Source: Mercenaria mercenaria (taxonomy: Eukaryota; Mollusca; Bivalvia; Venerida; Veneridae). From it: DNA of 64,000 nt. This document shows, piece after piece, positions 1 through 11,693 of the stretch; position 1 is the stretch's first letter; each line of letters opens with the position of its first letter. The position numbers were made by a program, and so were the translations under genes. The notes under the pieces are model-generated. The model was not told the origin of the DNA. It saw only the letters and a list, made by a program, of their open reading frames with translations, and searched no databases. The stretch covers positions 68,775,501 to 68,839,500 of the forward strand of contig NC_069362.1 in the NCBI RefSeq assembly GCF_021730395.1. Reading direction: 5' to 3'.

Positions 1-760
1 ATGCTTATACCTACCATACTATCACAGCTATTTAGGCCTTTCATCTTTTTGTTGCTAAAATTAATTTATATTATCACTGATTATACAAAATAAATCTATA
101 CTACTATATTGTATATGCAAACACTATCTAAATTATAGACGGTTCCTTATAAAAAGTATAAAGCATCACTAACTTTAAAACTGAAAAGTAACTCATGCCA
201 ATAGTAGTACTTCACTTCTGTAAGTACAAGCATTTAACTGTTCTAACTGCTGGCAATAGCATCAGTTAACTGTTGTATATGCTGGCAGTAGCAGCACTTC
301 ACTTGATCATCTTCACTTGTGGTAGTACAAGCATTTAACTGTTCCGATGTTGTAACTGCTGGCAGTAGCATCAGTTAACCATTGTAACTGCTGGCAGTAG
401 CATTCTGCAAACACTATACAAATTATAGACCGTTCCTTTTAAAAAAGCATAAAGCATCGCTAACTTTAAAACAGAACATTAACTCATGCCAGCACTTCAC
501 TTGTGGTAGTACAAGCAATTTAACTGTTGTAACTGCTGGCAGTAGCAGCAGTTAACTGTTGTAACTGCTCGCAGTAGCAGCATTTCATCTTCACTTGTGG
601 TAGTGCTAACATTTAACTGTTGTAACTGCTGGCAGTAGGAGCAGTTAACTGCTGTAACTGCTGGCAGTAGGAGCAGTTAACTGCTGCTACTGCCAGCAGT
701 TACAGCAGTTAACTGCTCCTACTGCTGCTACTGCTGTACTGCCAACTTCACGCCGATCCT
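1..760. repeat. Compound tandem repeat built on an 'actgctggcagtagcagcagttaactg' theme
   Basis: Short units of the form 'taactgctggcagtagca' recur many times between about 235 and 740. A larger block also repeats: 117-217 (from 'gcaaacactatctaaatta' to the 'cacttc' motif) matches 408-500 with few differences, a period of about 290 bp. The 3' end of the array contains the palindrome listed separately. No coding potential was seen. It lies upstream of the sulfotransferase exons, possibly in an intron of that gene. Confidence 0.75.
632..725. repeat. 94-bp near-perfect palindrome
   Basis: Positions 632-670 and 687-725 are exact reverse complements (39 bp each). The 16-bp centre is itself palindromic except for one G/G pair at 671/686, so the dyad has essentially no spacer. 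It could extrude as a cruciform or form an RNA hairpin. It appears to have arisen by inversion of a unit of the surrounding tandem repeat. Confidence 0.9.
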
Positions 761-1450
761 GTCTGAACTTGTACAAAAATCTAGCGTCGCCTCAATCAGT
801 TACCCCGAGTACTTAGATTGATCATTCACTTTGCAAGCTTAGTCTGTGTTCAGACTCTGTGTTTTGTTCGCTGGAGATAACTCCTGAGGTTATTCAAATT
901 TTGTATAGTTATGTCCCTTTTCTTCTCAAAACACTGACCCAAGAAAGATCGGTCAAAATATAAAAGAGAAAGATTTAAAAATGAAATAAAAAGGAGATTA
1001 TCTGGTTTCTAGTCAGACTAAAACAAGTTTTGCATACCATAAACGTTAATATCAACACTAGATTTAAGAATGTTTTCAAGCGAGTATTAGTTCTCGTTGC
1101 CATATTACAAATTTATGCTAAGTTTCTTTTTACTAGAAATTGAGACAATATGTATGTCGACTATGTTAAGCTAATAAAATCACAGCAAAGCTAGTTTTTT
1201 TTTTTCAAATAAGACACTACTAGTTTTAAAATAAAAGTATAAACTCCACCAATCACAATGTAAATGTTGCAGGCTCGGTTTGATATAGCACTTTTATGTA
1301 CGGTTATGGAAATGCATACTACCGTCTAAGCCTTCCAGCGATCTAAACATTTACTCATGTTGCAAGTACCAGTTTGCATTTTGTTTTCCATACCACTCAC
1401 TTCTAGACGAATGTCGTTGTAGAACTAAACATTTTCGTGATCTTTTGCAG

Positions 1451-3341
1451 AGGTGAACATTCCCCACCTGAAAGGATACAACGCTGATACATCTATAAAG
1501 TTCTTTAATGTAGTCAACTTCAACAGCAGCAGCAGCAGCAGCAGCAACAACAACAACAACAAAAGGATTAAGGCATCATCGAACAGTTTATACAAACACA
1601 AGGTAAATTAAAAACATAAAGTTCTACAGCTTTTTACAACACATTCATTAGATGACATTATGAAGGCTTTCCTTCATATTTTGTGTAAGCTTTGCCAATC
1701 TTGCATATGTTATTCATCTGCCCGTCAGGTAATCATATCTGAAGAACTTTGCAAGTTCAAAATGAAGTGTTTCAAATACTTTAAGTAGGTAATAAATAGT
1801 TAAGGTCACACTTTCAGCTGTAAATCACGGGGTACCATGATAGTACAAATAGACCATACTTCATTTAAAGTTCTCCCTGTGCTACATTAATGTATTAATC
1901 TCTTGAAATGTTGCCTGATTTCGACAACCTATTGAAATAAAATCATTAAACATTCTGCACAGTAACTTTCGCAAATACACATGCTATCTCGCCATATCGA
2001 GGGATTCGCGTTGAGCCCTCGATATTGTCATGCTTTGCAATGATTTTAAACATTGACACTTTGTCAATGACCCTTTTTGAGGGTTTTTGTACAAAAGCTT
2101 CTTCTTTTTATGCTATAACATTAATAGGGCCAATAGGATGACATTGAATCATATAATGTTTTACTGCCATGTTCATGCTTAGTATGTCACAAATACGCTG
2201 ACAATGTTCAGTGAAATGCAAGTTCTTTACAAAGTATTTTCTTTTATTTCACTTTTAGAGAAACAAAATTGGAACACCAGCATTCCTTAATGCGTCATAT
2301 CAAAAGATGCATGATTTTGGTACCAGCATTAGAAATAAATGTGGTCCCACCAGCAGTAAGACACCGGCTGTGAAAGTGCAGACTTACTCAAGTAAAAGCG
2401 AAAATGTGAAATTCTGCGCCGTGTGGAAAGTTGGCACAACATTTTTCAAACGATTGTTCATGATAAATACTTTGCCAGAATACAAAGATTTTGTCAATCC
2501 TTTCAATATAAGTTTCCATGTCATGTACGGCAGTAAACCATCAGTGATACCGAATTCGAATGATGTTCAGAGATTCATGTTTGTACGCGACCCGTACCGC
2601 CGTCTACTGTCTGGATATATAGATAAGCTCTTAGCACCGAATCCAATCTACTGGAAAATATTAGGAGTACCCGCCATTCGGTTTGCAAGAAAAAAACCGG
2701 ATACCAAGAGCTTATCATGTGGTCATGATCTAACATTTCGCGAATATGTGAAATATGTTGCTGCCGCAATGACCTCACATGCAAAGATTAAACGTGACCT
2801 GCATTTTGACAGCTACACTGCATTATGCAAACCATGTCAAATAAGATATGATTTTGTCGGCAAATTGGAAAATATCAAAACTGATTCGGTAGCTTTACTG
2901 AAATCTTTGAATTTAAGTAACACGATTGAATTTTTAGCATACTATGGGAGCGAACTTGTTACTGACGACGCTATCAGAGATACGACTTACCAACCATTTG
3001 ATCCAGAATTTGTACCTCTCTTAAAGAAATGTTTGAATAGAGTAGAAGTATTCCAGAGATCTTGGTCAAAATTAAAAATGCGTGGTCTTATCGGCAACTA
3101 TAATCTGACGATTGACTTCGATACTGCAAGCAATTTAACCTATAGCGGCTTTCTAGATATGGCGCGAAATGCTTACAGGAAGTCGACGACAGAAGAGCGG
3201 AAGAAGCTACAACATAGCTCATTTTTGAACATGTTTTCTACTGTTGATAAAGCTGACATGGAAACTATTTCTAAAGCATATGCTGAGGATTTCAAATTAT
3301 TTGATTATGAAGCAAGACCTTCTGAATTATTTAAGGTATAA
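1451..3341 (+). CDS. Carbohydrate sulfotransferase (sulfotransferase family 2, CHST8-14/HNK-1ST type), 3' two exons
   Basis: Golgi enzymes of this family transfer sulfate from PAPS to glycan hydroxyls. Two exons are visible: 1451-1602 (acceptor 'cttttgcag', donor gtaaat) and 2259-3341 (acceptor 'cacttttag', stop at 3339-3341). They join in phase 0 and stay open. Numbering from the internal Met at 2307, the 5'-phosphosulfate loop is around residues 35-50 (KVGTTFFKRL) and the 3'-phosphate loop at 89-104, with R94, D95, P96 and S102. The Met at 2307 is unlikely to be the true start because the frame is open through the splice into the upstream exon. That exon encodes a hydrophilic stem with seven Ser and five Asn in runs. 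The expected N-terminal membrane anchor is not visible and probably lies on an exon before the window. The exact glycan substrate cannot be assigned; bivalves carry many paralogues of this family. Confidence 0.85.
1524..1560 (+). repeat. Coding (AGC)7(AAC)5 trinucleotide repeat
   Basis: The repeat lies inside the 1451-1602 exon, in the frame that joins the sulfotransferase catalytic exon, and encodes Ser7-Asn5 in the stem. The unit length keeps the frame if the copy number changes. Confidence 0.8.
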
Positions 3342-3373
3342 ATGTACTTTTTCTATGGACATATTGAATATGG

Positions 3374-3527
3374 AATAAACAGGAGTGACACACAGTCATC
3401 CAAAAAATGACAGAAAAAAAGTGTTTTTTTTTAAACGTGCAACTACTTCAAAAACTTCATCAAATAGAAAGAGAAAAAGGTTTTTAAAACTATTTCATTT
3501 TACAATATAAGAAAATCTTTCAATAAA
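3374..3527 (+). promoter_or_regulatory. Candidate polyadenylation signals of the sulfotransferase gene
   Basis: AATAAA occurs at 3374-3379 (33 bp after the stop) and at 3522-3527. Either could end the transcript; this is motif evidence only. Confidence 0.4.
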
Positions 3528-4370
3528 TGAATGCTTGGTTCATTATTTTCTCTGAACACTGGACTCTGATAAATAAGTGCAATTCAAGTGTTTTCTGCAT
3601 TATTTATAATTATTATTATTATTACTTCTGTTATCATTGTTCTTACTCATATCATTATTATTTCTTAAATTATTACTTCTGTTGTTATTGATTTCGTTGA
3701 TATTATTATTGGCTAATTTTAATGTATAGTCGTAGAAAAAAGTAGACTCAATACCAACAGGCTAACCATGATTGGACTTTGTTCAAAGGAAACACCATAC
3801 CACATTTGCTTAAATAATTGACCTCTGTGAAATGCGACCTTTTATGTACAATCGGGCATCCATCTAACAAAATTACTGATCTAAATAAAATTATTCCATA
3901 AATCCCAAGAGGTCATTTTTAAGCTGGAGTTCTGTTTGGTATGCTGACTTGGAAATTTGTCATCAGATAAACTGCGCTAGTTTCAGAAAGGCGGTCGTTG
4001 TGAACTTTGATCTTCAACCTTGTTACTCCAAAATTAATGTACATGTAATACTGTGCTTCTGACCGTTTTAAGCTAATTGCTTTTGTCATTTTATTATTTC
4101 AGGAAAACTGCTGATATCGAGCCATAAACATACGTGAACATATGAAGTTTGTTACTTGCACACAAAATTCTTTATTATAGAATTCATAGCACTGTGTTTT
4201 CAGTACATGGTACCGTAATATTGATCCCCAAGACGATAGGTTTCATCAAGTAACCAAATAAAATGTTCTATGAAATTGCACGACTGTATACCGAGAACTG
4301 TCTTTATCTATGCATGTACCAGAAAGACTTCTGTCAATTTCAGTGTCAACAGAGAATATATATATATATT
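3528..4370. other. Gene-free stretch
   Basis: AT-rich spacer with an ATT-rich simple-sequence tract at about 3600-3710. No exon-like frame, RNA gene or clear transposon end was seen. Confidence 0.5.
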
Positions 4371-4590
4371 TGTTGGGTTTAACATGGAACCGACATAATT
4401 ATTGGTCTTATGGCGACATTACAGCTTTGATGGTGGAGGAAGACCCTAGGTACCCCTCCGTGCAGCGGGTACATGGGTAGAACCATCGACCTTCCGTAAG
4501 CCAACTGTATGGCTTCCTTACATGAAGAATTCAACGCCCCTATTGTGGCCCGAAGCCGCATCGGTGCAATCCCACCACATGGCGTTTAAG
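4371..4590 (-). mobile_element. tRNA-derived SINE, degraded copy (family A)
   Basis: This stretch aligns by eye with 60322-60577. Shared blocks include the 'gggtagaaccatcgacctt' motif, 'ccgtaagccaactg', 'atggcttcct' and 'gaagaattc'. In the better copy, the reverse-complement head resembles a tRNA with box A and box B, so the element reads on the minus strand. The tRNA-like head of this copy is heavily diverged. Confidence 0.65.
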
Positions 4591-6440
4591 GTTGAATGCG
4601 CCTAATTTGAAGTTCTTGGGTTTCGTCTCAATATTTTGTTTAAAATAGAATTCAGCATATTCATCATAGACTGCGTATTTAACTTTTTTGATATTTCCGT
4701 ATTTTTTTTCTTTGCAAACCTTCAAACATGACCATTGACCATTGATGAATCATGACTTTTTTCGTAAATAGCTTTATTCATTCAACAAATATCGATTTGC
4801 TTGTTACTCTTTATATTTTCATTTAAAAATGCCTTTAAAATGGTGTATAATTTGTGGAATTCATTTTAATGTTTAAGTCGATATTTACGTTAAAGTGACG
4901 TCAAATATGACGTTGAGTTTTGAGGAAAAAGTTTGCTAAAATCTTGTCTTATGTAAAACCCAAACGATAGAATTTGAGAGAAAAAAACTAACATTATGAT
5001 GAAAATTTTATTTTCTGTCGATTTATGGAATAAAATTATGGGGTCGCCGAATTCATTTTCGCGTAAAATTACATTACGCCACCCCTACACCCAAATCACA
5101 ACATAACTTAGTTTACGTGTTTTTCTGATATATCTCTTTTCAAATCTCCGAATTTTACACTCTCATTCATCAAAGGCTCACTACAAACGTGAAACGAATC
5201 TTGGTACGTGAGAAAGAGGGTGTTCTTTTCAAAAGAGGTCTTTATATCTGTAAAACTGGCGGCCGGTGCGATCTGGTTTCAATGCAAACGCCAATGCGAC
5301 AAATGTGCATAAAATACTGATCATGTTATTTTTAAAAATCGCTTTACATATATTTCTTAATAATCATGATTATCTTGTCATCTTTTTCTTATTCAAAATA
5401 CCAGTAATTAAATGAAAAATTTATGCATGTGCTATTGTAATATATAGTTCGGAGTTTTCACACTTGAAAAATAATCATTGTACTTCAATATTATATAGGC
5501 ATAGGAAATAGAGATCAATATAATTGCACCTTTACTAATCCTACCAGGTGTTCTGTATTACAAAAGTGGATCTATTGTGACATTTTGATACAAGCAAAAC
5601 TGTATTATCTGCACTATTATTTACCTACTGGTACTTCATTTTATTATTGGCTTGTTAAAAGTTAATTTTTTACCATATATAAGTTGACAGAATCATAGGA
5701 ACCATGTCTTGAGGGGTAAATCAAACACAAATGAATAAATCCTTAATGATTTTGTTGTGTAAAAAAGTATAATATTGTGTCTGAAACAGTTTTCAATTTC
5801 CACTTAAATGTGTAACTGCAAGGGAAGTAAACTAATAGGTCTCTACTTATAAGTACTAGCCCAAGGCAGGAGTTGCCATTCTTTGTGGATCACAACTTTA
5901 AATTAAAAATTAAAACTTCTGTTATTGATATTAACAAAACTATCATAAACTTCACCTTTGTGAAATCATTTTTGGTTATTTCAAGGACTTGGAAATTAAT
6001 AACTAGACTTCATTTAATGTAATACTATCATTGAAAATTTTAGGGTCTATCTCTATATTATACAAGAAGTTCAACTATTCTAAAGTTTGTTATTTCAGAC
6101 GTATGACCATTGACTAAGCTGCGCCGCCACGGGAGTAAATCTTGTTTTTCTTTTTATTATCCCTAACACTCCTCAAGCACGCACGCACATCCCATAAGAT
6201 GACCCTATAATCAGTTGCCACGGACTTGCCCGGTAAATTACTTGCTCCTTGCAAATGTTCATGTATATTGACGGCAGAATTCGGTTTTACATTTCAGAGT
6301 TATTTTTCATTCTTTTGATATTTTATATCAGCGCTATTTACTTCTATAATTTCCGTAATCATGATGTAAGATTTACTATCTTTATGTTACATATATACGC
6401 GTTAGCGTATTATATAAACTTCCAATAAATGTTTAAAATT
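4591..6440. other. Gene-free stretch
   Basis: AT-rich sequence with only short frames. A short segment near 5240-5310 is GC-richer ('ggcggccggtgcgatctgg'). No recognisable gene or element ends were found. Confidence 0.45.
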
Positions 6441-6454
6441 GTTCTGAATTTTGA

Positions 6455-6680
6455 CAGCTAAGACGTAAAAGGAGCGCAGATCTATGAATCGTGGGTTCGA
6501 TCCCCGAGTAGGGCTTGACGACTTGATAGAAGGCACGTGTCCGAAATCAATCGTCCTCAAACTGATTTATGCGGTAAAGTTGGAAGTTACTTGTTGAGAG
6601 TACAGTATCCAGGAACACTTGTTAGGTTAGCTGCCCACCGTAACATTGAAAACAGCGTTAAACCCAAAACAAACAATTGT
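6455..6680 (+). mobile_element. tRNA-derived SINE (family B), 5' end diverged
   Basis: A good pol III box B occurs at 6493-6506 (gggttcgatccccg). It is followed by a conserved body ('gaaggcacgtgtccgaaatc', 'gtatccaggaacacttgtta', 'gctgcccaccgt') and the tail 'gcgttaaacccaaaacaaac'. This body and tail are typical of an abundant bivalve SINE (recognition from memory). Box A is poorly preserved. A 74-codon frame starting at 6537 is inside the element and is not a gene. Confidence 0.65.
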
Positions 6681-7482
6681 TGGTGGTTTGTTTTCTTTAT
6701 TTCGTGGAAAATTTATCATGTTTACTTATATTTGTGGTGTTGGATAGGTTTCTACTGTTAGGAAATAGTATCATATATGGAATATGTTTCTATTATGTGT
6801 CTATGAATAAAAGAATAGCCTTCTTTACTCACATATCTGTAGAGCTAAAACCTCTTTGTAAATGATGGTGTTTCTGTTTTAGCCAAGTTACTAAATAAAT
6901 TAACCTTTTCAGAGCAATAGCCTCCGTATAGCAAATTACTATGTTTCAACGCGGGTATTCACAGAGGATGCACTTTATTCGAAATCGGGGTGTCCGACTA
7001 CTCTCCAAACAATCGAAATATTTCCCAAACGTAGATTTTGTAGTAAAGTTAAATAAATTAATAAAGTTTATTCAAACATGATGATATAAATTACTTTAGG
7101 GCTTCTTAAATTTTCTGGTTGTATTCTATTTGTTTTCCTCCATGCTATTACATGCATAAAATTTCATTTCTTTATGTAGCCAGTTTTACTCACAGATAAT
7201 ACGTTACGGAAAAAGCGGCTTGTGAAGGAATTCTGTATAGGTAATTGTAAAAATTAAAAGATTGAGATAATCAAATAAAGGATTTCAATTATATTCTGTC
7301 GTTTTCTTATTTGTTTTTGTAAATGCGCATCAATACAGGACTGTTCATGTATTACCAACAACTTGGAAATAAATCATTTCAATCTCAATTTTGAATGAAA
7401 TCCTTGCACAGTTGTAAAAAAACCAAAACGAGTTTGTCTTTATCACAAGACATAAGAAAATCCATTGAATTACGCATTTTTC
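6681..7482. other. Gene-free stretch
   Basis: AT-rich; no element ends or exons were recognised. Confidence 0.4.
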
Positions 7483-8475
7483 TGTAGAACAACATGCATG
7501 TTACATCCAATTTTGAGGTGTATTTTGACCTATCTCTTCCTGGTAAGGATTTTCGTATGGACTTACAATTTTTTGTTTTGATTTTTTATAAGATTAACTT
7601 CCCTTAGTTGTTACTATAAATAACTTATATTGTAACTTTTTTTTATAATTGTCCGTAGGGAAAAACCAAGGCCAATCTTCTGCGGTACAACATAGATGTT
7701 ACTTTCAAATTTTAGGTGTATTTTAAGGTATCTCTACCTGGTAAGGAGTTTTTATGTGGATTTAGAAAAACAAAATAATTACAATAATTAATTAAACAAC
7801 CACAAAATTATTAAATAAATAAACTCAAAATTGCTTATACGTCGCCCGAATAATTCACTCGGTCTATGGCCTCATGAAATTATCCCGCTAATGTATAACC
7901 TCTTTTCCGTAAATTGATAACTTAAAACACGATTTTTCTATACATAATTCGTTAAAATGTCTGACAGGTGTATTGTTATGGTAATCGCCAGAAAATGAAT
8001 TTGTCGGTATTTTTTTTTGCCTTGTTTTGCTGAAGTTGTTGTTTTTAAGTAATAACAAGGGGTCACAAGAGTGCCAGAATGTCACAATATACGCCCGTCA
8101 CAGCAAATTTCTTTACACTAGCACCTGTATTTGCAAATGGAATTTTAATCTTTTGGTTGTTTAATTAATTATTGTAATTAATTTGTTTTTCTAAATCCAC
8201 ATAAAAACTCCTTACCAGGTAGAGATAACTTAAAATACACCCAAAATTTGAAAGTAACATCTATGTTGTACCACAGAAGGGTGGCCTTGGTTTTTCCCTA
8301 CGGTCAATTATAAAAAAAAGTTACAATATAAGTTATTTATAGTAACAACTTAGTTAAGTTAATCTTAAAAAAAAATCAAAACAAAAAATTGTAAGTCCAC
8401 ACGAAAATCCTTACCAGGATGTGATAGGTCAAATACACCTCAAAATTGGATGTAACATGCATGTTGTTCTACAGA
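7483..8475. mobile_element. Large inverted repeat, about 315-bp arms with 360-bp spacer
   Basis: The left arm 7483-7797 and right arm 8158-8475 are inverted copies of one another with scattered differences. For example, 'cctggtaaggagtttttat' in the left arm matches 'ataaaaactccttaccagg' in the right arm, and the 'ttactataaataacttatat' block is also mirrored. A single related arm occurs at 36716-36900. The pattern fits a fold-back DNA transposon or two head-to-head insertions. No transposase frame is present. Confidence 0.75.
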
Positions 8476-9310
8476 AAAGTGGTCTCGATTTTTCCCTACG
8501 ACTAGTAATGAAAAAGTTACAATATAAGTTATTTATAGTAACAACAAATGGAAGTAATTCTAAAGAAGGGTAACATCAAAATCCCTCCATGAAGAAGAAA
8601 TGCTTCGGAAAAGGTCATTCTGGCCTCTAAGTATGACCTTGACCTTAGACCTAGGGACCTGGTTCTTGTGCACGACACTTCTTTTCGTGGTGGTGAACAT
8701 TTATGCCTAGTTAAATCAAAATCCCTCCATGCATGAAGAAGAAATGTTCCGGACAAAGTTTTCATTCTTGTATCCTTTGACCTCTAAGTGTGACCTTGAC
8801 CTTTGACCTAGGGACCTTGTTCTTGCGCATCAAACTCCGTCTCATGATGGTGAACAGTTGTGCCAAGTTACATCAAAATCCCTCCATGCATGAAGAAGAT
8901 ACGCTCCGGACGAAGTCATTCTTGAATTTGACCTTTGATCTCTAAGCGTGACCTTGAACTTAGATCTAGGGACCTGGTTCTTGCGAATGACACTCCGTCA
9001 CATGATGGTGAACAATTGTGCCAAGTTTCATCAAAATCCCTCCATTCAAGAAAAAGATATGCTCCGGACAAAGTCATCCTTGAATTTGACCTTTGATCTT
9101 TAAGTGTGACCTTATCCTTAGACCTAGGGACCTAGTTCTTGCGCATGCCACTCCGTCTCATGATTGTGAACAACTGTGCCAAGTTTCATCAAAATCCCTC
9201 CATGCATGAAGAAGATATGCTCCGGACAAAGTCTGTGGACGCCGCCAGCCCGCACGCCCGCCAGCCCGAGGCGTTCCCATAATACGTCCCGTTTTTCAAA
9301 CGGGCGTATA
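8088..9310 (+). mobile_element. Minisatellite-cored non-autonomous element with TATACGCCCGT termini
   Basis: TATACGCCCGT at 8088-8098 is mirrored by ACGGGCGTATA at 9300-9310; the right end also forms a small hairpin (cgtcccgttt/aaacgggcg). The core contains five tandem units (the 'atcaaaatccctccat' landmark falls at about 8575, 8715, 8872, 9030 and 9188, period about 158 bp). The left part overlaps the right arm of the inverted repeat, so the two structures are nested or share an origin. Frames on the minus strand here, such as 9124-9432, are by-products of the repeat. Confidence 0.65.
8575..9235. repeat. Minisatellite, about 158-bp unit, five copies
   Basis: Each unit carries 'ctccatgcatgaagaagat', 'gctccggacaaagtcatt', 'gtgaccttgacctt' and 'agacctagggacctggttct'. 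Divergence among units is moderate. One unit has an exact TGACCTTTGACCT at 8797-8809. Confidence 0.85.
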
Positions 9311-10688
9311 ATAACTGCAGTAAAATAGTCATTGAAAAAAAATCCTTCCTCTTTGGTCATCTGCACATCTAACTTGTTCACCTGTGAAAGTTTAAAGCAA
9401 ATCAGGCTAATATTGTGAGAGGAGTTGGACACACATTATTTCGGGACGTACGTACGTACAACAGCAACGCTATATTCAAACATAAATGTGTGGAGGCATA
9501 AAAAAGAAACTAAATTTTAGGAAATACGTGGAAATAAATTTTCTTCACATTCACTAGAAGTAGTTATATATATAATACCACCTGGTCAACAGTTCCATTC
9601 TATATGCTTTTGGTAAATGCAATTTGCACATACAAGTATATCGAAGAAAAACTCTGAACATTTTGTTGAAATGAACTGTATTTGTAACATTGGTACAAAC
9701 ATAGTGTGTTACAAATGTTTTGTATTAGTGAATAGACTTAGTGTATAAGTACACACAAGTATAAAGGCAGCAGATCTGCAATTTTAAGGGCGCATAACTC
9801 TGGCGCCTATTACATGATTCAGCAAGTTGTGGAAAGCAGCCAAGATTTGCTATCTGTGTAACATCTGGCCCAATTCGGTGAGAATTCACAAAAAATGAAG
9901 AGGTTAGAGTTATCAGTAATTCCTGCCATTTCAGGGACCATAAATACGGTGCCTATAACCCGAGCAGCTGATTTTTTAAAATAATGTTTTGAGAAAATAA
10001 GAAAGTTCAGATAACAACCCATTAACTCCTCTCTCTGTATTTCATACTTATTATATATTTTTGCATACAACAACGTAATAAATTAAATTCCTAAATAAAA
10101 CAAAACCTTAATTTTGTTACGAAAGGCAACACTGATAGGTTTCTGAAAATATTTCTGTGCATATATAATTATTAGGAAAGAGTTGCAATTCTTTTTCTTA
10201 TAACAAATTGGAAATCTTGTACATAAATCATGAAATTCAATAATTGAGAATACATAATATAAGATATGATATCAAAATATATGCTATATCGCATGTATAC
10301 GACATATTACAAATAAACATTAAAATGTTCAAACAAAATCATCTTCTATCACAGAATGATAGAGATGCCTTTGCAAAATGTTTTACTTGAAGCAATCCCG
10401 AGCTGCTTTTGAGAAAAGTGCGTGTCTTCACAACTGCCTAATCATCTGAATAATCGTAGATGAGTCAACCAAGCACCAAGACGTCAACTGCCTTATCAGA
10501 CTTTCGCTGCTTTGATTATCAAAACAAGTCTAAACCCATAATTCCGAAGTGCCTGAGCCGACTGGCTAGTTATCGAACTTGGCCGAGGACTTATTGGCAA
10601 ACACATTTTGTTCAAGTCTGGTGAAGATCGGATAATAAATATTCGAGTGCGGACAAGATTTTTGACAAACAGACAGGAGTAAATCAAT
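9311..10688. other. Gene-free stretch with weak repeat debris
   Basis: Nothing coding was seen. 'gggcgcataactctggcgcc' near 9788 and the stretch 10560-10680 look like fragments of dispersed bivalve repeats, but I could not define their ends. Confidence 0.4.
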
Positions 10689-10722
10689 ATGTCTCCCACA
10701 CCACTGTGTGGTGGGAGACATA
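10689..10722. repeat. Short imperfect hairpin
   Basis: 'atgtctcccacaccac' faces 'gtgtggtgggagacat' across the centre, an imperfect 16-bp dyad. It is probably the tip of a dispersed element lying to its left. Confidence 0.5.
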
Positions 10723-11442
10723 ATTATCAATAAAATCTATAAATATATGATTTCATAGAAGAATCACTTGAAACTTTGTAATCTTTTCTACAAAAGTATG
10801 CTGTATGTTTGAGAAATATTAAGATGTGCATTTTACACCCATCACATTTGATCATCATAGGCATTTAAACAAACTAGAATTTTCATTTGTAAAATACTAA
10901 ATTATTATCTAAAACAGGACCACTGCAAGTATATAGTGACAGCTAGTATGTGTACTCCGTTCAGATTTTGTCACATTAACTATACTTCATTTCTTCAATT
11001 TTGAAATTAAGATACAGTATCTATCTAGACAAGAAACTTAACTTTGCTATAAACGAATAAATAATAAATGTAGATAGATCAGTTATTTCAACCGCACAAA
11101 GACTTATCGTCTCTTAAACTTTGCATTGATTAACAAAATGAATAAAGAGCGCAGTTACTTCTTGAAACAAAATACCGACATATATTGATATTGGTTATTT
11201 ACAGTTGTCTTTACAGAATTTTTTGTACAAATTCCAAGAATCATCAAGGGTAATTAATCTAGATTTCTCACTCCTCTTGCAGGGTAGCAATAAAATATCA
11301 TTAAAAGCAAAAATTTAAACATATGAAAATACATGTTTTGCTATAGGCAAATCATTAAATAGGCATTGTCATAAAATGATCAAGATATTATGCTAAAATC
11401 ATTTGTTCCTTTTTCAGTTCTATGATCTATAACATAACGACA
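10723..11442. other. Gene-free stretch downstream of the polymerase-helicase gene
   Basis: AT-rich spacer; no exons or element ends were seen. It may include 3' untranslated sequence of the minus-strand gene that starts at 17546. Confidence 0.4.
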
Positions 11443-11448
11443 TTTAAT
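11443..11448 (-). promoter_or_regulatory. Possible polyadenylation signal (ATTAAA) of the polymerase-helicase gene
   Basis: ATTAAA on the minus strand, about 246 bp after the stop codon. This is the variant hexamer and the only evidence, so it is weak. Confidence 0.25.
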
Positions 11449-11693
11449 AAATTACAAAATGACGACTACTTCGTTAGTAATACTGCCACCGATGGAGATT
11501 TCTACTTTTATAAGTTGAATTTGTACATATTCTGTCCATTTAACGTTAATATAACGGTATACAACAAGCACAAAAATATACAATATAAAACCATATGGAG
11601 GCTATACGCATTGTCCAACACAACAACACTTGAATCAATATAATTTACAATATATACTTGTTTAACGAGTCAATACACATCTGTTGTTTTCGT

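Noticed and set aside
2307-2309. ATG at 2307 as the sulfotransferase start
   Set aside because: The frame is open upstream to a good acceptor and continues in phase into exon 1451-1602; the protein would otherwise lack its stem and anchor.
6537-6761. 74-codon plus-strand frame
   Set aside because: It starts inside a tRNA-derived SINE and has no independent support.
9124-9432. 102-codon minus-strand frame
   Set aside because: It lies entirely within the minisatellite-cored element and reads through repeat units.
10689-10722. Hairpin as an intrinsic terminator
   Set aside because: Eukaryotic context, no adjacent gene end and no T-run logic; more likely a repeat tip.
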